Positions 1 to 10,756 of a stretch of DNA of 64,000 bases are shown piece after piece. Below the pieces are notes generated by a model. The model was not told the DNA's origin. It did not search any database and saw only the letters and a list, made by a program, of their open reading frames with translations. The position numbers were made by a program, and so were the translations under genes. The DNA comes from Aplectana chamaeleonis (Eukaryota; Nematoda; Chromadorea; Rhabditida; Cosmocercidae): assembly GCA_029168955.1 (NCBI GenBank), contig JAPDOI010000894.1, positions 124,001-188,000 on the forward strand, read 5' to 3'. Within the stretch, counting starts at the first letter, position 1. Each line of letters opens with the position of its first letter.

Positions 1-188
1 GCCGCCTGGTCCATGCGTCAGACTAAATATAATACGGAAACGATAACACGTTTATGTAGATTGCCCAGTCTCGAGATGGTGTCACACTCCGCAATTTCGG
101 AGGCAGAGCTGCTTGTCAGGGCTTGTGTAGGGTATCTCTGTCCGGATTTCAGAGAAGATAAGAAGCTTCTCTGTAACCTGTTATCAGA
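1..188. other. Unassigned sequence at left edge
   Basis: No recognisable gene or repeat. It ends where the arm of the hairpin element beginning at 189 starts. Confidence 0.4.
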
Positions 189-745
189 GGCCGTATGCAC
201 ATCTCTCTACGAACGTTCCCGTCCTCGCGAAGACCCTATGTGATAGGCCATCAGGGGAGGCATGCATGAACGCTGCAAAGAAGGCCAGGGAACCGCTTCG
301 CGTTCTATGCGCGCAGCGTCGAGCCACGGGACGGCCCCAAAGTGATGTGCTGCGGACGTAAATGCGCTACCCACAGCAAAGCCTACGCGCGCACTATTTG
401 TCAGCACAAATTCGATCCGGAGGATGCGTGAAAATAATGAAAACCCGAAATATCCGAAGATGAGAAGCGAAAGGGTCCCATACATGGTCGGAATGACAAA
501 ATCGACTGTGATGACAAAAAGTGCGCGCGTAGGCTCTGCTGTGGGTAGTGCATTTACGTCCGCGACACATCAATTCACGCCACGAATTTCAGGCCGTCCC
601 GTGGCTCGGCGCTGCGCGCATAGCACGCGGAGCGGCTCCCTGACCTCCTTCGCAGCGTTCATGCATGCCGCCTTAGACGAAGTTGACCAATCATGGATGA
701 CCTTCGCGGGGACGGGGACGCTCGAGGAGAGATGTGCATATGGCC
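189..745. repeat. Foldback element K1
   Basis: The two halves are inverted copies of each other. The outer ends read GGCCGTATGCACATCTCTC on the left and its near complement ending at 745. Inner arms at about 260-405 and 508-668 also pair. The same outer sequence bounds a smaller hairpin at 51897-52036, so this is a mobile foldback family. No coding capacity is seen. Confidence 0.75.
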
Positions 746-769
746 CCAGAGCTCATATTTTTGCTCTTA

Positions 770-1716
770 CAAGGGAAGTACTATAAGTCATACTAACCAT
801 TTCAAATGAAATGTACTTTTCTAGAACCATTTTTGGACGTTGAGTCCGAATATGCCCATCGCAGCTATCTAGACTCACTCTGAAAAAAGTTGTAGGCATT
901 TTTTCTCTGATTTTCGTACCTACTGTACCCTCCAAAAAGCGCAGTGAACTTTCGAAAATCCGGAAACGGAGCTCATGATAGTGTTCAGGGCCCAAAACAA
1001 ACTCCCTAGGCTCAATGATATCAATTGCGGAGCCCAGAAAGCGTTGAAGAAAAATATTTCAGATTTCACTCGAAATTTGCCCTGGGGGTTATTTGGGGTG
1101 CCGATCATGAATCTGAGGTTTATTTTTATTTTTTCGAAGTTTTCGACTGAATATGTTGAAGGCTTCCCACCAGCAGAAAAATTTGACGGCAAAATCGATT
1201 TTTGACGATTTCCGTAATGGGACGACTGATGTGGCTCAAATCTTACTTCTGCAGGTTATTTGGAGTGCTCAACACGAATCTGATGTCAGTTTATCGATTT
1301 CCGACAGCTTACGGTAGATTACGGTTGGTATACGGTAGTTTGGTCAAAGTCCCAGATTTGTCTCAAAGTTTATATATGGGGGTATTTGGAGTGCTGAATT
1401 CGAATTCAATGTCCATTTGTCGATTTTCGAATTACTAAGGTAGGTCTTGCCTTTTAAATGCCATGTTACGTACCGTAAACTACAGCAAACTTCAAAATTT
1501 CGACAAGCAACTCCAGATTCGTGTTCAGAACCCCAGATTACCACAATATACATGGTTTCAGCAGAATCCGGAAAAAAATCCAAAAACACCCCGAAAATTC
1601 CTTGGGGCCGCGAAGCTTTGAAAACGAGCATAACTTCTTTCAGAGTGAGTCTAGGCAGCTGCGATGGGCATATTCGGACTTTAGTATAGTTAGTATGACT
1701 TATAGTACTTTCCTTG
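770..1716. mobile_element. TIR element P1, 3-bp TTA duplication (PIF/Harbinger-like MITE)
   Basis: Both ends carry CAAGG(G/A)AAGTACTATAAG in inverted orientation, and TTA flanks each side (767-769 and 1717-1719). A 3-bp TWA duplication is typical of the PIF/Harbinger superfamily. No transposase frame is seen, so it is probably non-autonomous. The interior resembles segments at about 12.8-13.0, 16.3-17.0, 18.5-19.4 and 58.8-59.1 kb. Confidence 0.7.
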
Positions 1717-1719
1717 TTA

Positions 1720-2777
1720 GATAATTTTTCTTATGACAGGGAACTGTCAAAGCAGTGAGTTCTGATGAAACTGATTTTTGACCAACAAGTGATGGGTTAA
1801 GATTAGGAATGTGTGGAGAAAGATTTTCGGAAAACAGAAAACAGAAAATTTAGTTTGACAGAAAACAGAAAAAACCTCCGAAAATGGGCAGAAAACAGAA
1901 AAAAAATTTAAAAGTCAATAAACTGTGTTCAGAGTACAGTGCTTAGATTTTTCACAGCATTAAACTTTTGAGACATTTCCAGTGATAAATGGCGCTTTCG
2001 CACGATATCCAAAAGCTTCATTTGTGGTCAGAGGAAGAAATGTAGACTTTCGAGGGAGGCAGATTGCAGGTGCAAAATGTCCATCCGAACTTCCTTTTCC
2101 TGGGGCTATAGCACTTGATTACTTGATCAGAAGCTCAATATGTGCAAATTGTAAATAAATTCAGTCGAAACAGTCTTGCCCTTCCCCTAATGCACATATT
2201 TTGGCGATAATTTCGAGATAGTTGCTGGATTGAACAGTGTACTACTGCTCAACGCCCTGGAGTCACGCGCCTACCGCGCGGGTTCGCCGTTTGAGTATAA
2301 ATGTACTAGCGCGCGCCGCTCGCTTCACCATGGTGGGCTCACCGCCCCATCATAATTTTTATTGCACTTCATCACATTCAAAATCTGTATAATCCTGCGC
2401 TGGAATGAGATCGCACAGTTAGGGCAAAACTCTACCTATCTCAATGAAAGAGGTGGCGCTGGAGAATTTCCAATTTCTGCCCACGCGTAGAAAGTATTTA
2501 TACTCGAACGCCGCGCCAGCGCCGGTATGAAAAGCGGGCTTTAAGTAGTATGAATAGCTCATTATTGTTATTATCCAATAAGAATGGGGTTATCGCATTA
2601 TTGCTGTATGGCATACCTTCTGAGGGTATTATTAGCGGTAAACCTCGAATTAAGGGTAACCACTATGAAATGAAGATGAAGGCAATCCCTACTAGGATAC
2701 GCAGCGCATTCGGCGTCTATTTCATAGATGCGTGGATGCTTTTCAGGCTTATAGAGTTTATGCGAGGGTCAGCCGAC
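1720..2777. other. Non-coding stretch with a short foldback at 2276-2517
   Basis: No gene recognised. A GAAAACAGAAAA-rich run lies at about 1830-1910. An inverted repeat pairs about 2276-2301 with about 2497-2517 (GAGTATAAA inside a GC-rich arm). Confidence 0.5.
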
Positions 2778-2785
2778 TTCCCAGT

Positions 2786-3452
2786 CAGGGTCAGGCGGAG
2801 TTGTGGAATTTCGCAGCGGAGGGGTGGGAGGGGGTCGCAAAGTTTTCGACCCGAAAATTAAGGTTAGTGGGGATCTCTAAAATTCGGACCAAAAATGAAA
2901 AAAATGTGAAATATATACCAAAAACTCGATATTTTTAGTCACCTAAGGGAAGGATCGTAGCATTGCTCAAGTTTTAGACGCTTGAGCCCGACTACTGAAC
3001 AAATTTTCGGCGTCTGACAGTTTTAGTAATCAGATAGAGACTGCCCAGAAATCGCGCCCCGGGGGGATCGCAAAAATTTTGGATTTCGGAAAAAACATGA
3101 TGGTGGGGGGTATACTTGTTCCAAATGAAATTCATTTCGAATATCCGACTTTTCGACTATAGTCGAATATCGCACTTTTTCGAATATTCGACTTTCCGAC
3201 TGTAGTCGGATATCGCACTTTTCGAATATTCGACTTCTCGACTATAGTCGGATATCGCACTTTTTCGAATATTCGACTTTTTGACTATACTCGGATATCG
3301 CACTTTTTCGAATATCCGACTCTTCAAATAAAAAGTCGACTTTTTTATCCGACTGAAACAGTCGGATACTCATCCGATTATTCGATTCGGAACAAGTATA
3401 GTCGGGGGTCGCTCCGATTTCAAAAAATTACGCAACGCCCCGCTTGACCCTG
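2786..3452. mobile_element. hAT-type MITE H1
   Basis: It begins CAGGGTCAGG and ends GCTTGACCCTG, flanked by a perfect 8-bp duplication TTCCCAGT (2778-2785 and 3453-3460). CAGGG termini with 8-bp duplications are hAT hallmarks. The interior is non-coding and matches 61069-61485, and in reverse 60101-60491. It is interrupted by the tandem-repeat TIR element at 3111-3400. Confidence 0.8.
3111..3400 (-). mobile_element. Tandem-repeat TIR element S1, nested in H1
   Basis: It is bounded by TATACTTGTTCC and GGAACAAGTATA. The body is roughly 43-bp repeats built from palindromic words such as TCGAATATTCGA and CGACTATAGTCG. It is the reverse-oriented relative of the copy at 50023-50400. A target duplication is not clear here. 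Confidence 0.75.
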
Positions 3453-3460
3453 TTCCCAGT

Positions 3461-3605
3461 TAGATCCTTCATCTCCTTACATGGATCTAGTACCAATTTG
3501 AGGACTTTGTAGGGATAGTAGATCTGGTTGACCCTTGCGAGGATCGAACCCTACCGTGTCGAGCGAACAGCAGCGCCTCCTGCCACTGCACCATCCCAGC
3601 TCGGG
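3461..3605 (-). repeat. tRNA-derived SINE-like unit (pol III A and B boxes)
   Basis: On the minus strand TGGTGCAGTGG (3583-3593) fits an RNA polymerase III A box and GGTTCGATCC (3541-3550) fits a B box, at tRNA-like spacing. The T stem does not pair properly and no matching acceptor stem is found, so a functional tRNA gene is unlikely. A SINE head or a decayed tRNA is the best reading; no second copy is seen here. Confidence 0.5.
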
Positions 3606-4190
3606 TCACCATTATAGCTATATAGATGAGTTTACCATAGGGAACTGCAGAGAATGCGCGTAAGGTTTTCCAAATCTACGGTTTATCCGTCGGTCACTTG
3701 TCTTTGAGGTAAATTTAGTCGAGGTTCACGATTTTCTCTCTCTGTTTTCTGCCAAGTTTCACCTATTTTCACAGAAAACGGAAAATGGGCAGAAAACAGA
3801 GCATTCTGTATACACTTGGTCACGGCACCATGGGAAAGACCCACTGTGGGAACTTCTCCTATCACTCTACTGTCGGAAGGTCCCCTTTGCCTCACCTCCC
3901 CCCTCACCCGATTCGCGGAAATTTCCCATTTTTATCTAGGGAAATTCCATCGTCGTTCTCGGCAACCCCCCTCACCAATTTGTCTTCATGAGGCTCCTAA
4001 CAGATTGATGGAGAACTTCCCGAGAACGACGACGGAATTTCCCCCGATACAACTGGGGAACATACCCCGAATCGGAGAGAGGGAAAGGAATTATCCAGCA
4101 GGTCTTCTCCTGTTCCCTCAACTGCAGATCTTGCCCATTGTATCACAACTCAACACCCATTGTTCAAAGATTGAACGAAAATCATTTTTG
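3606..4190. other. Non-coding stretch with a foldback near 3930-4052
   Basis: No gene recognised. GGAAATTCCATCGTCG near 3939 is complemented near 4030 by CGACGACGGAATTTCC. Confidence 0.45.
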
Positions 4191-4263
4191 TCATAATTCG
4201 CTGCTTTTTATGGGTCCCTGTCCTCGGAAACTAGAACTAGGCGCAAAAATTATGATCTCTGAC

Positions 4264-4800
4264 ATCGGTTGCTTTGAGAAAATTCGCCGCGTCAGTGCCG
4301 GGAAAGTACCGCGATCCTCGATTATGCCGCAGTAGTTCCGCGATAGCACCGCAGCGGCTCCGTGATCGGACGATTCTGTTGCCGTGTCTTGAGCCTCGAC
4401 ATCGCCGCGATAGAGCCGCAGCGGCTCCGCGAAGATGCAGCAGCAAACCCGCGTGGAGTACGATGTACTATCCTAAGTGGTAAAACGGAATTGTCGCCGG
4501 TTCAATTACCCAAGTTTGAGGTACATTTCGTATTTCCTTGGGCGCAAAACGGCTGTAACCTCTGTCCTTATCAGACGGAGGACGTAACACCCGCAGGTGC
4601 GTATTGTTGTTTTTAGGCTCCCCTAGTTGTATTATAATTCTTAATTAACCTAGTATGAAATACGTTCCCGGAGCCGCGGCGGCATTATCGCGGAGCCATA
4701 GCGGTACTGCCGCATCGCCGCTACGGCTCCACGGTGGTGCCGCCACGGCTCCGCGATAGTGCCGATTCGGTGCCTGTAGGCAGCTCTGTCACAACGAGTA
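4264..4800. repeat. Dispersed repeat R, copy 1 (CCGCAGCGGCTCCGCGA-rich)
   Basis: This GC-rich unit shares blocks, in the same order and orientation, with 20430-21330. Shared blocks include GTACCGC repeats, CAAGTTTGAGGTACAT, AACCTCTGTCC and a tail ending near TTGTATTAT. It is non-coding and its class is unknown. Confidence 0.6.
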
Positions 4801-5295
4801 GCGAAGTACGGGGCCATCAGGAGAATGGGCAATTTACATCCCCGCAAAAGTTATGGCTTGGGAAAGCCAAGGGAACTACCGCAAGGGAAACTTTCCTTGT
4901 TGTCCCCCCCCCCCTCCAATCAACTGTTTCAAACGTATCTTGTTGTGATCGATTCATGGCTAAGATTAATCGAAGACTGCTTTTCCATCGTTTGACCTTA
5001 GCCAACACTATAGTTTAGGGTAGCCCGTCTCATTAAGATCTTAAAATTTTTTATTCAGATTGAATTAAACCAATTTTTGAGGAGTCATCGAAAACAGCGC
5101 CAAAAACGCGAGAGAGCGTCGCCGCATGCATTCTGACCTAACCTGTTTTACTTCTGACGCTGAAATATTGAACACTGGGGTTTTGGGGCGGCGAATTTAG
5201 TTGTAAGGTATGAATTTGCGACAACCTAAACTGCGAACGATTATTGACATTTCATTAGAAGCTGGGTCTCTCCATATTTTTGAATACTGATGTAG
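4801..5295. other. Unassigned non-coding sequence
   Basis: Nothing recognisable beyond a C-run at about 4906-4915. Confidence 0.4.
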
Positions 5296-5586
5296 TATAC
5301 TCTGTTTATCTCGATCTGCACACAACACGGTCCGCCACCGGCCCTCTATGTACCGTAGTGCACGTCTATGTTCGCGTTCTCGGCTGACCCCGGTGGGCAT
5401 GGGAATCAATACGGCAGTGCCATGACGGTGCAGCGGCGGGGTGGGTGGTTGAGTGGCGGCGACACTGGCGTATCGATTCGCATGTCCACCGGGGTCGGCA
5501 GAGAACTCGTCCATGGACGTGCACTGCGGTACACAGAGGGCCGGTGGCGGACCGTGTTGTGTGCAGATCGAGATAAACAGAGTATA
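5296..5586. repeat. Foldback element G1
   Basis: It is a near-complete palindrome. The left end TATACTCTGTTTATCTCGAT is complemented at the right end finishing at 5586, with arms of about 130 bp. A related hairpin sharing GGTCCGCCACC and CTCGGCTGACCCCGGT lies at 7259-7479. Confidence 0.75.
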
Positions 5587-6100
5587 ATAAACGTAGCATA
5601 GGGAAGATTTACTAGCAATAGGATGCGTCGAATCGCGTCTCAGCTAGGAGTGCGCTTATTGAGCATGTGGGTTGGCCCCGTTATGTATGAAAGTGATCAA
5701 TATCGCCCAGACAGGATCTCCTCCCATGCTCCATACGCGCGCTTCTAGCTGCGACGCGGCTTCCCATAATCCAGAAATCGATTATATATCACTTTCGGAT
5801 CAATTCAGCGCAAGGCACGTGCATCGTGGAGTCGCAAATCGTTGATTCGAAACGCTGCAAAACGCAATCAGTCCAGCAATGAGAGTCTCGTCGTCAGTGA
5901 AGTTGAGCGACCTTTCGATGCCTTCCTGGCAAGGTAGTCTTGATATGATTTTCAACACTTTTTTATATCAATTATGCCTAACAATTGGTTCAGATTCGAG
6001 AATACAGTTCGCGAACGCAGAATCCATCGTGTGGAAATACGCGATGTTCATCCTCTCATGTACGACGAGAAACTGTTTCCGGGGTACGGCATACGATTAA
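5587..6100. other. Unassigned non-coding sequence
   Basis: No gene or clear repeat boundary is seen between two foldback elements. Confidence 0.4.
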
Positions 6101-6325
6101 AGTCTGTCCGAATGAAACTGTCCACCCACGCGGTCGGCAGGCGTGTTCATCGGCCGTTGCGAAGCTATTTTTCGGACCTGTAAATCGATTTGCAGGAATA
6201 TGGCACGAATAGTGTACAATATTCCAGTAAGCTGAGTCTCAGCCGCTTGTCCGAAAAATGCCTTCGTGACGGCCGCTCGACACGCGCGCCGACCGCGTGG
6301 GTGGACGTTCTCACTCTAACAGACC
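6101..6325. repeat. Foldback element F1
   Basis: The ends begin AGTCTGTCCGAATGA and are complemented on the right. The arms include CCCACGCGGTCGGC. A second copy is at 6733-6960. Confidence 0.65.
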
Positions 6326-6732
6326 ATATAGTTTCATAATATGGCTACGTACTGAAGAAAAGCATTTTTAGATGCCGAAAACTTCGTGCGAAACTTGAAG
6401 CCGGAACCTTCAGGGGACTTCGCGCCGTGGACCTTGACACAAGGATCAATTCGTGAATCAAGAATTCATGTGTGCATAAATATAGCCCAAAATTATGGCT
6501 GGTTTTTCGCCTCGATCTGTTAATAGAATGTCTTCGAAATTGTGTAAAAGACTTGTGTTTCCAAGCCAATTGCTCAGCGTAGGCTTTTTCTGCGTCTTTA
6601 TCCGTTTCTCTTTAATTCTGTAAATGTCTTTTGTTTTCTAAAGCGAATAGTTTTTTGCATTTGTTCCTTGGTTGGAATTTTTGCGTTTTTTTGTATCACT
6701 TGAATTTCAATGTATACCTTTCATATAAATAA
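6326..6732. other. Unassigned AT-rich sequence between F1 and F2
   Basis: Only short frames broken by stops. No host gene supported. Confidence 0.4.
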
Positions 6733-6960
6733 AGTCTGTCCGAATGACACTGACCGCCCACGCGGTCGGCGAGCGTTTCATGCGGTTGTCGCGAAGGCAT
6801 TTCTCGAGCGAGCGTTCCCACCGCTGCAAAAAGCTGACTGTGATTTTGTCCACTTTTCTTCGCTTATTCCTGCTAATCGTTTCTTGAGTCCAGAAAATGC
6901 CTTCGCGACGGTCGCTCGACACGCACGCCCACCGCGTGAGCGGACAGTCTTATTCGTTCG
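6733..6960. repeat. Foldback element F2
   Basis: It has the same termini as F1 (AGTCTGTCCGAATGA) and complementary arms containing GAAGGCATTT and AAATGCCTTC, of the same size class as F1. Confidence 0.65.
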
Positions 6961-7258
6961 AACATTAGATATCCTTTCAAAATTTCAAACGACTTTGTGC
7001 TTCAGCATGGATCGTTTCGCCTGTTCTTCTTGTTTTGTTTCAGCTCCTGTTTAGAATGTCTATTAAGTGTCGGTTTTCTTTGAAAATATCATTTACAATT
7101 TTTGCGTGAATTAGATATTCTTTCAGAATTTCTACCGACTTCTGTGTTCCAACAACTTTCTCTCCCTTTTTTATTGTCTGTATCAGTTCAGGATGCCCGT
7201 GTTTTTGTTTTTGAGTTGTCTGGAAAATTTCCCTGTTAAGAACGGAATGTAAATTATC
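6961..7258. other. Unassigned AT-rich sequence with a 76-codon minus-strand frame
   Basis: A lysine-rich minus-strand frame (7040-7270) is open, but no family is recognised and it runs into the adjacent foldback. Its DNA partly resembles 7700-7840. Coding is doubtful. Confidence 0.25.
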
Positions 7259-7479
7259 ATGGTCCGCCACCAGTCCTCTAACGATCCTCTGCTACAGTAA
7301 TCGACGCATTCTCGGCTGACCCCGGTATGCATCGACGACCCCCGTAGGCGATCGATACGTCACCGTTGCCTCTCACGAGCTGGACGGCCGGGTGAGGTAT
7401 CGATTGCATACGGGGTTGCCAATGCGTAGAACGCGTTGATTACCGTAGACGAGACCAGTAGAGGACCAGTGGCGGACCA
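7259..7479. repeat. Foldback element G2
   Basis: It is an inverted repeat with GGTCCGCCACCAGTCCTCT at the left end and its near complement at the right. It is related to G1. Confidence 0.65.
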
Positions 7480-8258
7480 CGATTGTGTGCACTCCGTTAT
7501 AAGCAGCGTGTGCAACATTGGGGTCGATCAAGTTAGCTCTCATATTTCTGAGCCACTTTTGTGTTTCAGTGTTAATAATTCAGAGCTTTATCTGTTGCGT
7601 TTGCCTTTTCCTGTGAATTCTTCTTATGTTCCTGTGAAAATGATTGAAATCTCCAAGCGTGACCGTTCCGTGAAATAGGCGCCTTCTGGTCGATCTCTGC
7701 ATTTTGGAGTGTTCAATTAATTTTTTATCTGAAAACTCCTGCTTAGGATGCTTTTTCGTTTTTGAAAGTATCTGAAAAATTATCTCTATAAGACTTTTGA
7801 GTAAAATAAATTTTTGTTTGTTCATCGATGTCAGCGACACATCGCCTTCGCAAGGCCGCGATCAGACTTCCGATCACTGCGAGCGAGTCGCAGCGATTAC
7901 ATTATGCTTTGACCGTCGCTTCGCTGAGTTGCCCCATGGCTATCACTAAGACGATAAGTACGGCGATCGACCAGTCACGGTGTCACGCGTAACATCAGTC
8001 CCTTTTTCGTCACGCGCAGCGCCTTTGGCGGCGTTAAGCGTTGATTCGCGGCTCGAAGCGTCGTCATAATTAGCTCATGTATCGATTCAGCGACGTCGCG
8101 TAGTCGCTGGATGTCCACAGTGGAGAAGCGCGATGCATTTAAAATGACGCGCGGTTTACATTCGCAAAACATCATTCGCGTCTCGCAAAGGTACTGGTTT
8201 TCTCCACAGTTTTTCCATTGACACAGCCGAATCTAGCAATGGAAGCATTAGAACAAGC
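7480..8258. other. Unassigned sequence
   Basis: An AT-rich half (7480-7840) with one short minus-strand frame, then a CG-rich half with many TCGC words. No gene recognised. Confidence 0.35.
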
Positions 8259-9276
8259 ATCTCAGACAGTAGGTGCGGACTGACCGCTGGAAATCAAGGC
8301 CTCTCCGGGCGGTACACCGGCAAGTTGCTGGCGGACCGCTGCTCATCGTGACCTCGGCGGGCGGATCGCTGCCTCTCGTCGTCTCAGCGGGCGGATCGCT
8401 GCGTTTTGGCGGGCGGATAGCGGCACCTGGGAAAGTTGATCACGCTAGCGGGCGGATCGCCGGCAAGCTCTGAAGCGGCGATCCGCCCGCAACCTGCCAG
8501 CGATCCGCCCGCAAGGGCTTTGATAGCCAGCGATCCGCCCGCTGGGCTATGAGATGCGGCGATCCGCCCGCAACCTGCCAGCGATCCGCCCGCAAGGGCT
8601 TTGATAGCCAGCGATCCGCCCGCTGGGCTATGAGATGCGGCGATCCGCCCGCAACCTGCCAGCGATCCGCCCGCCAGGGCTTTGATAGCGAGCGATCCAC
8701 CCGCTCAAATTTTACACAGTGAAACTTGTCAATCATTGACGAGTTCTTTTCTGTTATCAGTATAATGCTCAAAGTAAACAAACCGAAGGGTATAAACGGC
8801 GCTCCATCGCACTGAATGTTCACTCGGCATTTGGGGGCCGATCCTGGAAGGTGATTCAAGTCACCTTCGAAGAATCACTCAGAAGCCGAAGAATAATTTT
8901 TGGCAGCTGAGGGGATGGTCCTCTCGGCTAGGGGAAGGGGTGGTCCCGCACGCGGAGACCGTAGTGGGAACCACCGGAAACAAACATGTGGCATCGAGGG
9001 CGGATCGCTGGCTACTGCCGGGCGGATTGCTGGCTACTGCCGGGCGGTTCGCTGGCTACTGCCGGGCGGATCGCTGGCTACTGCCGGGCGAATCGCTGGC
9101 TACTGGCGGGCGGATTGCTGGCTACTGCCGGGCGGATCACTGACTACTGCCGGGCGGTTCGCTGGCTGCTGCCGGCGGATCGCTGGCTACTGCCGGGCGG
9201 ATCGCTGGCTACTGCCGGGCGGATCGCTGGCTACTGGCGGGCGGATGTCGATCCGCCCGCACCTACTGTCTGAGAT
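8259..9276. repeat. TIR-bounded minisatellite
   Basis: The ends are the inverted pair ATCTCAGACAGTAGGTGCGG (8259-8278) and its complement (to 9276). Inside are two unlike tandem arrays. One is an 81-bp unit repeated about 2.8 times from 8475 to about 8700. The other is a 22-bp unit, GGGCGGATCGCTGGCTACTG plus CC, repeated about 11 times from 8999 to about 9245. GGGCGGATCGC is common to both, in opposite orientation. Frames through it are repeat artefacts. Confidence 0.75.
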
Positions 9277-9464
9277 ACTTAGAACCATTTGCTTACTCAG
9301 AAATTGATTTTTATTGTTTACGCGAAGTCGCATGCGTACGCAATTGCGCGTGATCGCCCAGCGTTTACACCTGAATTGCTGCGCGACACGATTTTTCGCG
9401 TTGCACTGGCAGCCTACACCTACTCTACGCACGAGGACTTCTCGACTCAGCTGGTATCAACGAC

Positions 9465-10600
9465 GTGGAGTTTAAGGTTGTCCGGAAGGCTCGACTCTCG
9501 GTGAATCTTAGCATTGGACAGTATTTTCGATCGTTGTTTGCCTCGTCTTTTCGGTTGACCTTTGGGTCCCTCGCACGAATCCGGAACGCCTCCAGCGCTT
9601 TTCGTGCACCCGTCTGGGCCTCACCCGGCAAAGTCTCCACTCTCACCTCAAAATCTGCTCCCTCATAGCAATTCATCTTGTGGGGCCCCGGCATGTAGAT
9701 CGAATCCACACCGCGGATGTGGCTAAGGAACAGTTCGGCTGGTACATACGACGGTAAAACGCTGTGCGCGCTCATCGCCCTTGGGGCGCGTTAACCGTGG
9801 GCGCTCAAAAAAGTTGTTGTTGTTCCACTTTAGCCGTTCCCCTTTATCGTTTTTTGCATTTGGTTCATGTAGGTTGATGTGTCAGACGGGAATCATATCA
9901 TCATCTCCCATTCCGCTCCAAGAAGCAAACAAAAAGAACTCTGAAAAAACTTGTATAAAAAGTGCGAATTCCATTGAAACGATGGTATGAGAAGCATTGC
10001 GTCTAAAAAAGAACATTATAATCTTAAAAACATGAATAAAATGCAAAAAATGATAAAGGGGGACGGCTACAATGGAACAACGACTACTTTTTTTTCGAAG
10101 GTCCCCGGTTAACGCGCCCCAAGTACGATGAGCGCGCACAGCGTTTTTCCGTCGCGCGTCGCGTGTGCTAGCCGAACTGCTCCTTAGCCACACCCGCGGT
10201 GTGGATTCGATCCACATGCCTGGGACCCCAGTGCGGTAGAATCTCGTGACTTTTCTTTGCCGTCTAGGTGTTCCTTCATTCTCACATGTAGCGGGCGAGC
10301 TGCTTCCTCGATATATTGTTCACTACAGCTCAAATACGTGATGAGATAGATCACATCAAACGCAGGGGAAACGCAGAGGCGACCATATTTTCGGTGCCGG
10401 ACCAAATGCCTTCTGAATTTATTGGGCGATATTTCAACAATAGTGACACAATTTGCCAGTCTTGCTCCTCTCAAGCATTTACACATGGCACTGCAAACCA
10501 AAGAAATAATACCATAAATGAAATTTTGTCTGTTTGTGCTCTGAATTGACCCCGCTCGCCACTGAACGGTGACAAAGACCAGAACTGTGCGGGACTGTTC
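9465..10600 (-). pseudogene. Penelope-like element remnant with GIY-YIG endonuclease
   Basis: Minus-strand frames at 10233-10500 and about 9490-9680 together encode the C-terminal endonuclease of a Penelope-like retroelement. DVIYLITYLSC stands for the GIY block and EQYIEEAARPLHVR for the YIG block with its arginine. Then follow EHLDGKEKSRDST and, past an insertion, ARKALEAF with the catalytic-type glutamate and RDPKVNRKDE. The upstream reverse transcriptase is absent. The YIG block reads YIE and the domain is split by the TIR element at 9681-10230, so it is dead. Confidence 0.75.
9681..10230. mobile_element. Long-TIR element inserted in the Penelope-like remnant
   Basis: Arms of about 115 bp are inverted copies, sharing TCGAATCCACACC, GTGGCTAAGGA and GGGGCGCGTTAACC. 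The termini read TGGGG(C/T)CCC. It interrupts the GIY-YIG frame. The non-coding core is AT-rich. No certain target duplication. Confidence 0.65.
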
Positions 10601-10756
10601 CGATTCCGTATTTCTGGTACTTTTTGGGCTGTTCCGCTCTCCTTCTCATAACTTGAACTTGAACCAGAACCAGGCTTTAAAGAAAGCGCCAAAGAGCGAT
10701 ATCTCGGCGTAAACGGCCGACGTTTCGTGGCAACGAATTCGGCCGCTTTACAGCAG

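Noticed and set aside
3541..3605. A functional tRNA gene
   Set aside because: A and B boxes are present but the acceptor and T stems do not pair.
7040..7840. Two lysine-rich minus-strand frames as a possible host gene
   Set aside because: No recognised domain, no convincing splice sites, and the space between them is a foldback element.
8440..9307. Several open frames of repeated WLLPGGSLATAGR-type peptides
   Set aside because: They follow the 22-bp and 81-bp minisatellite units and have no family similarity.
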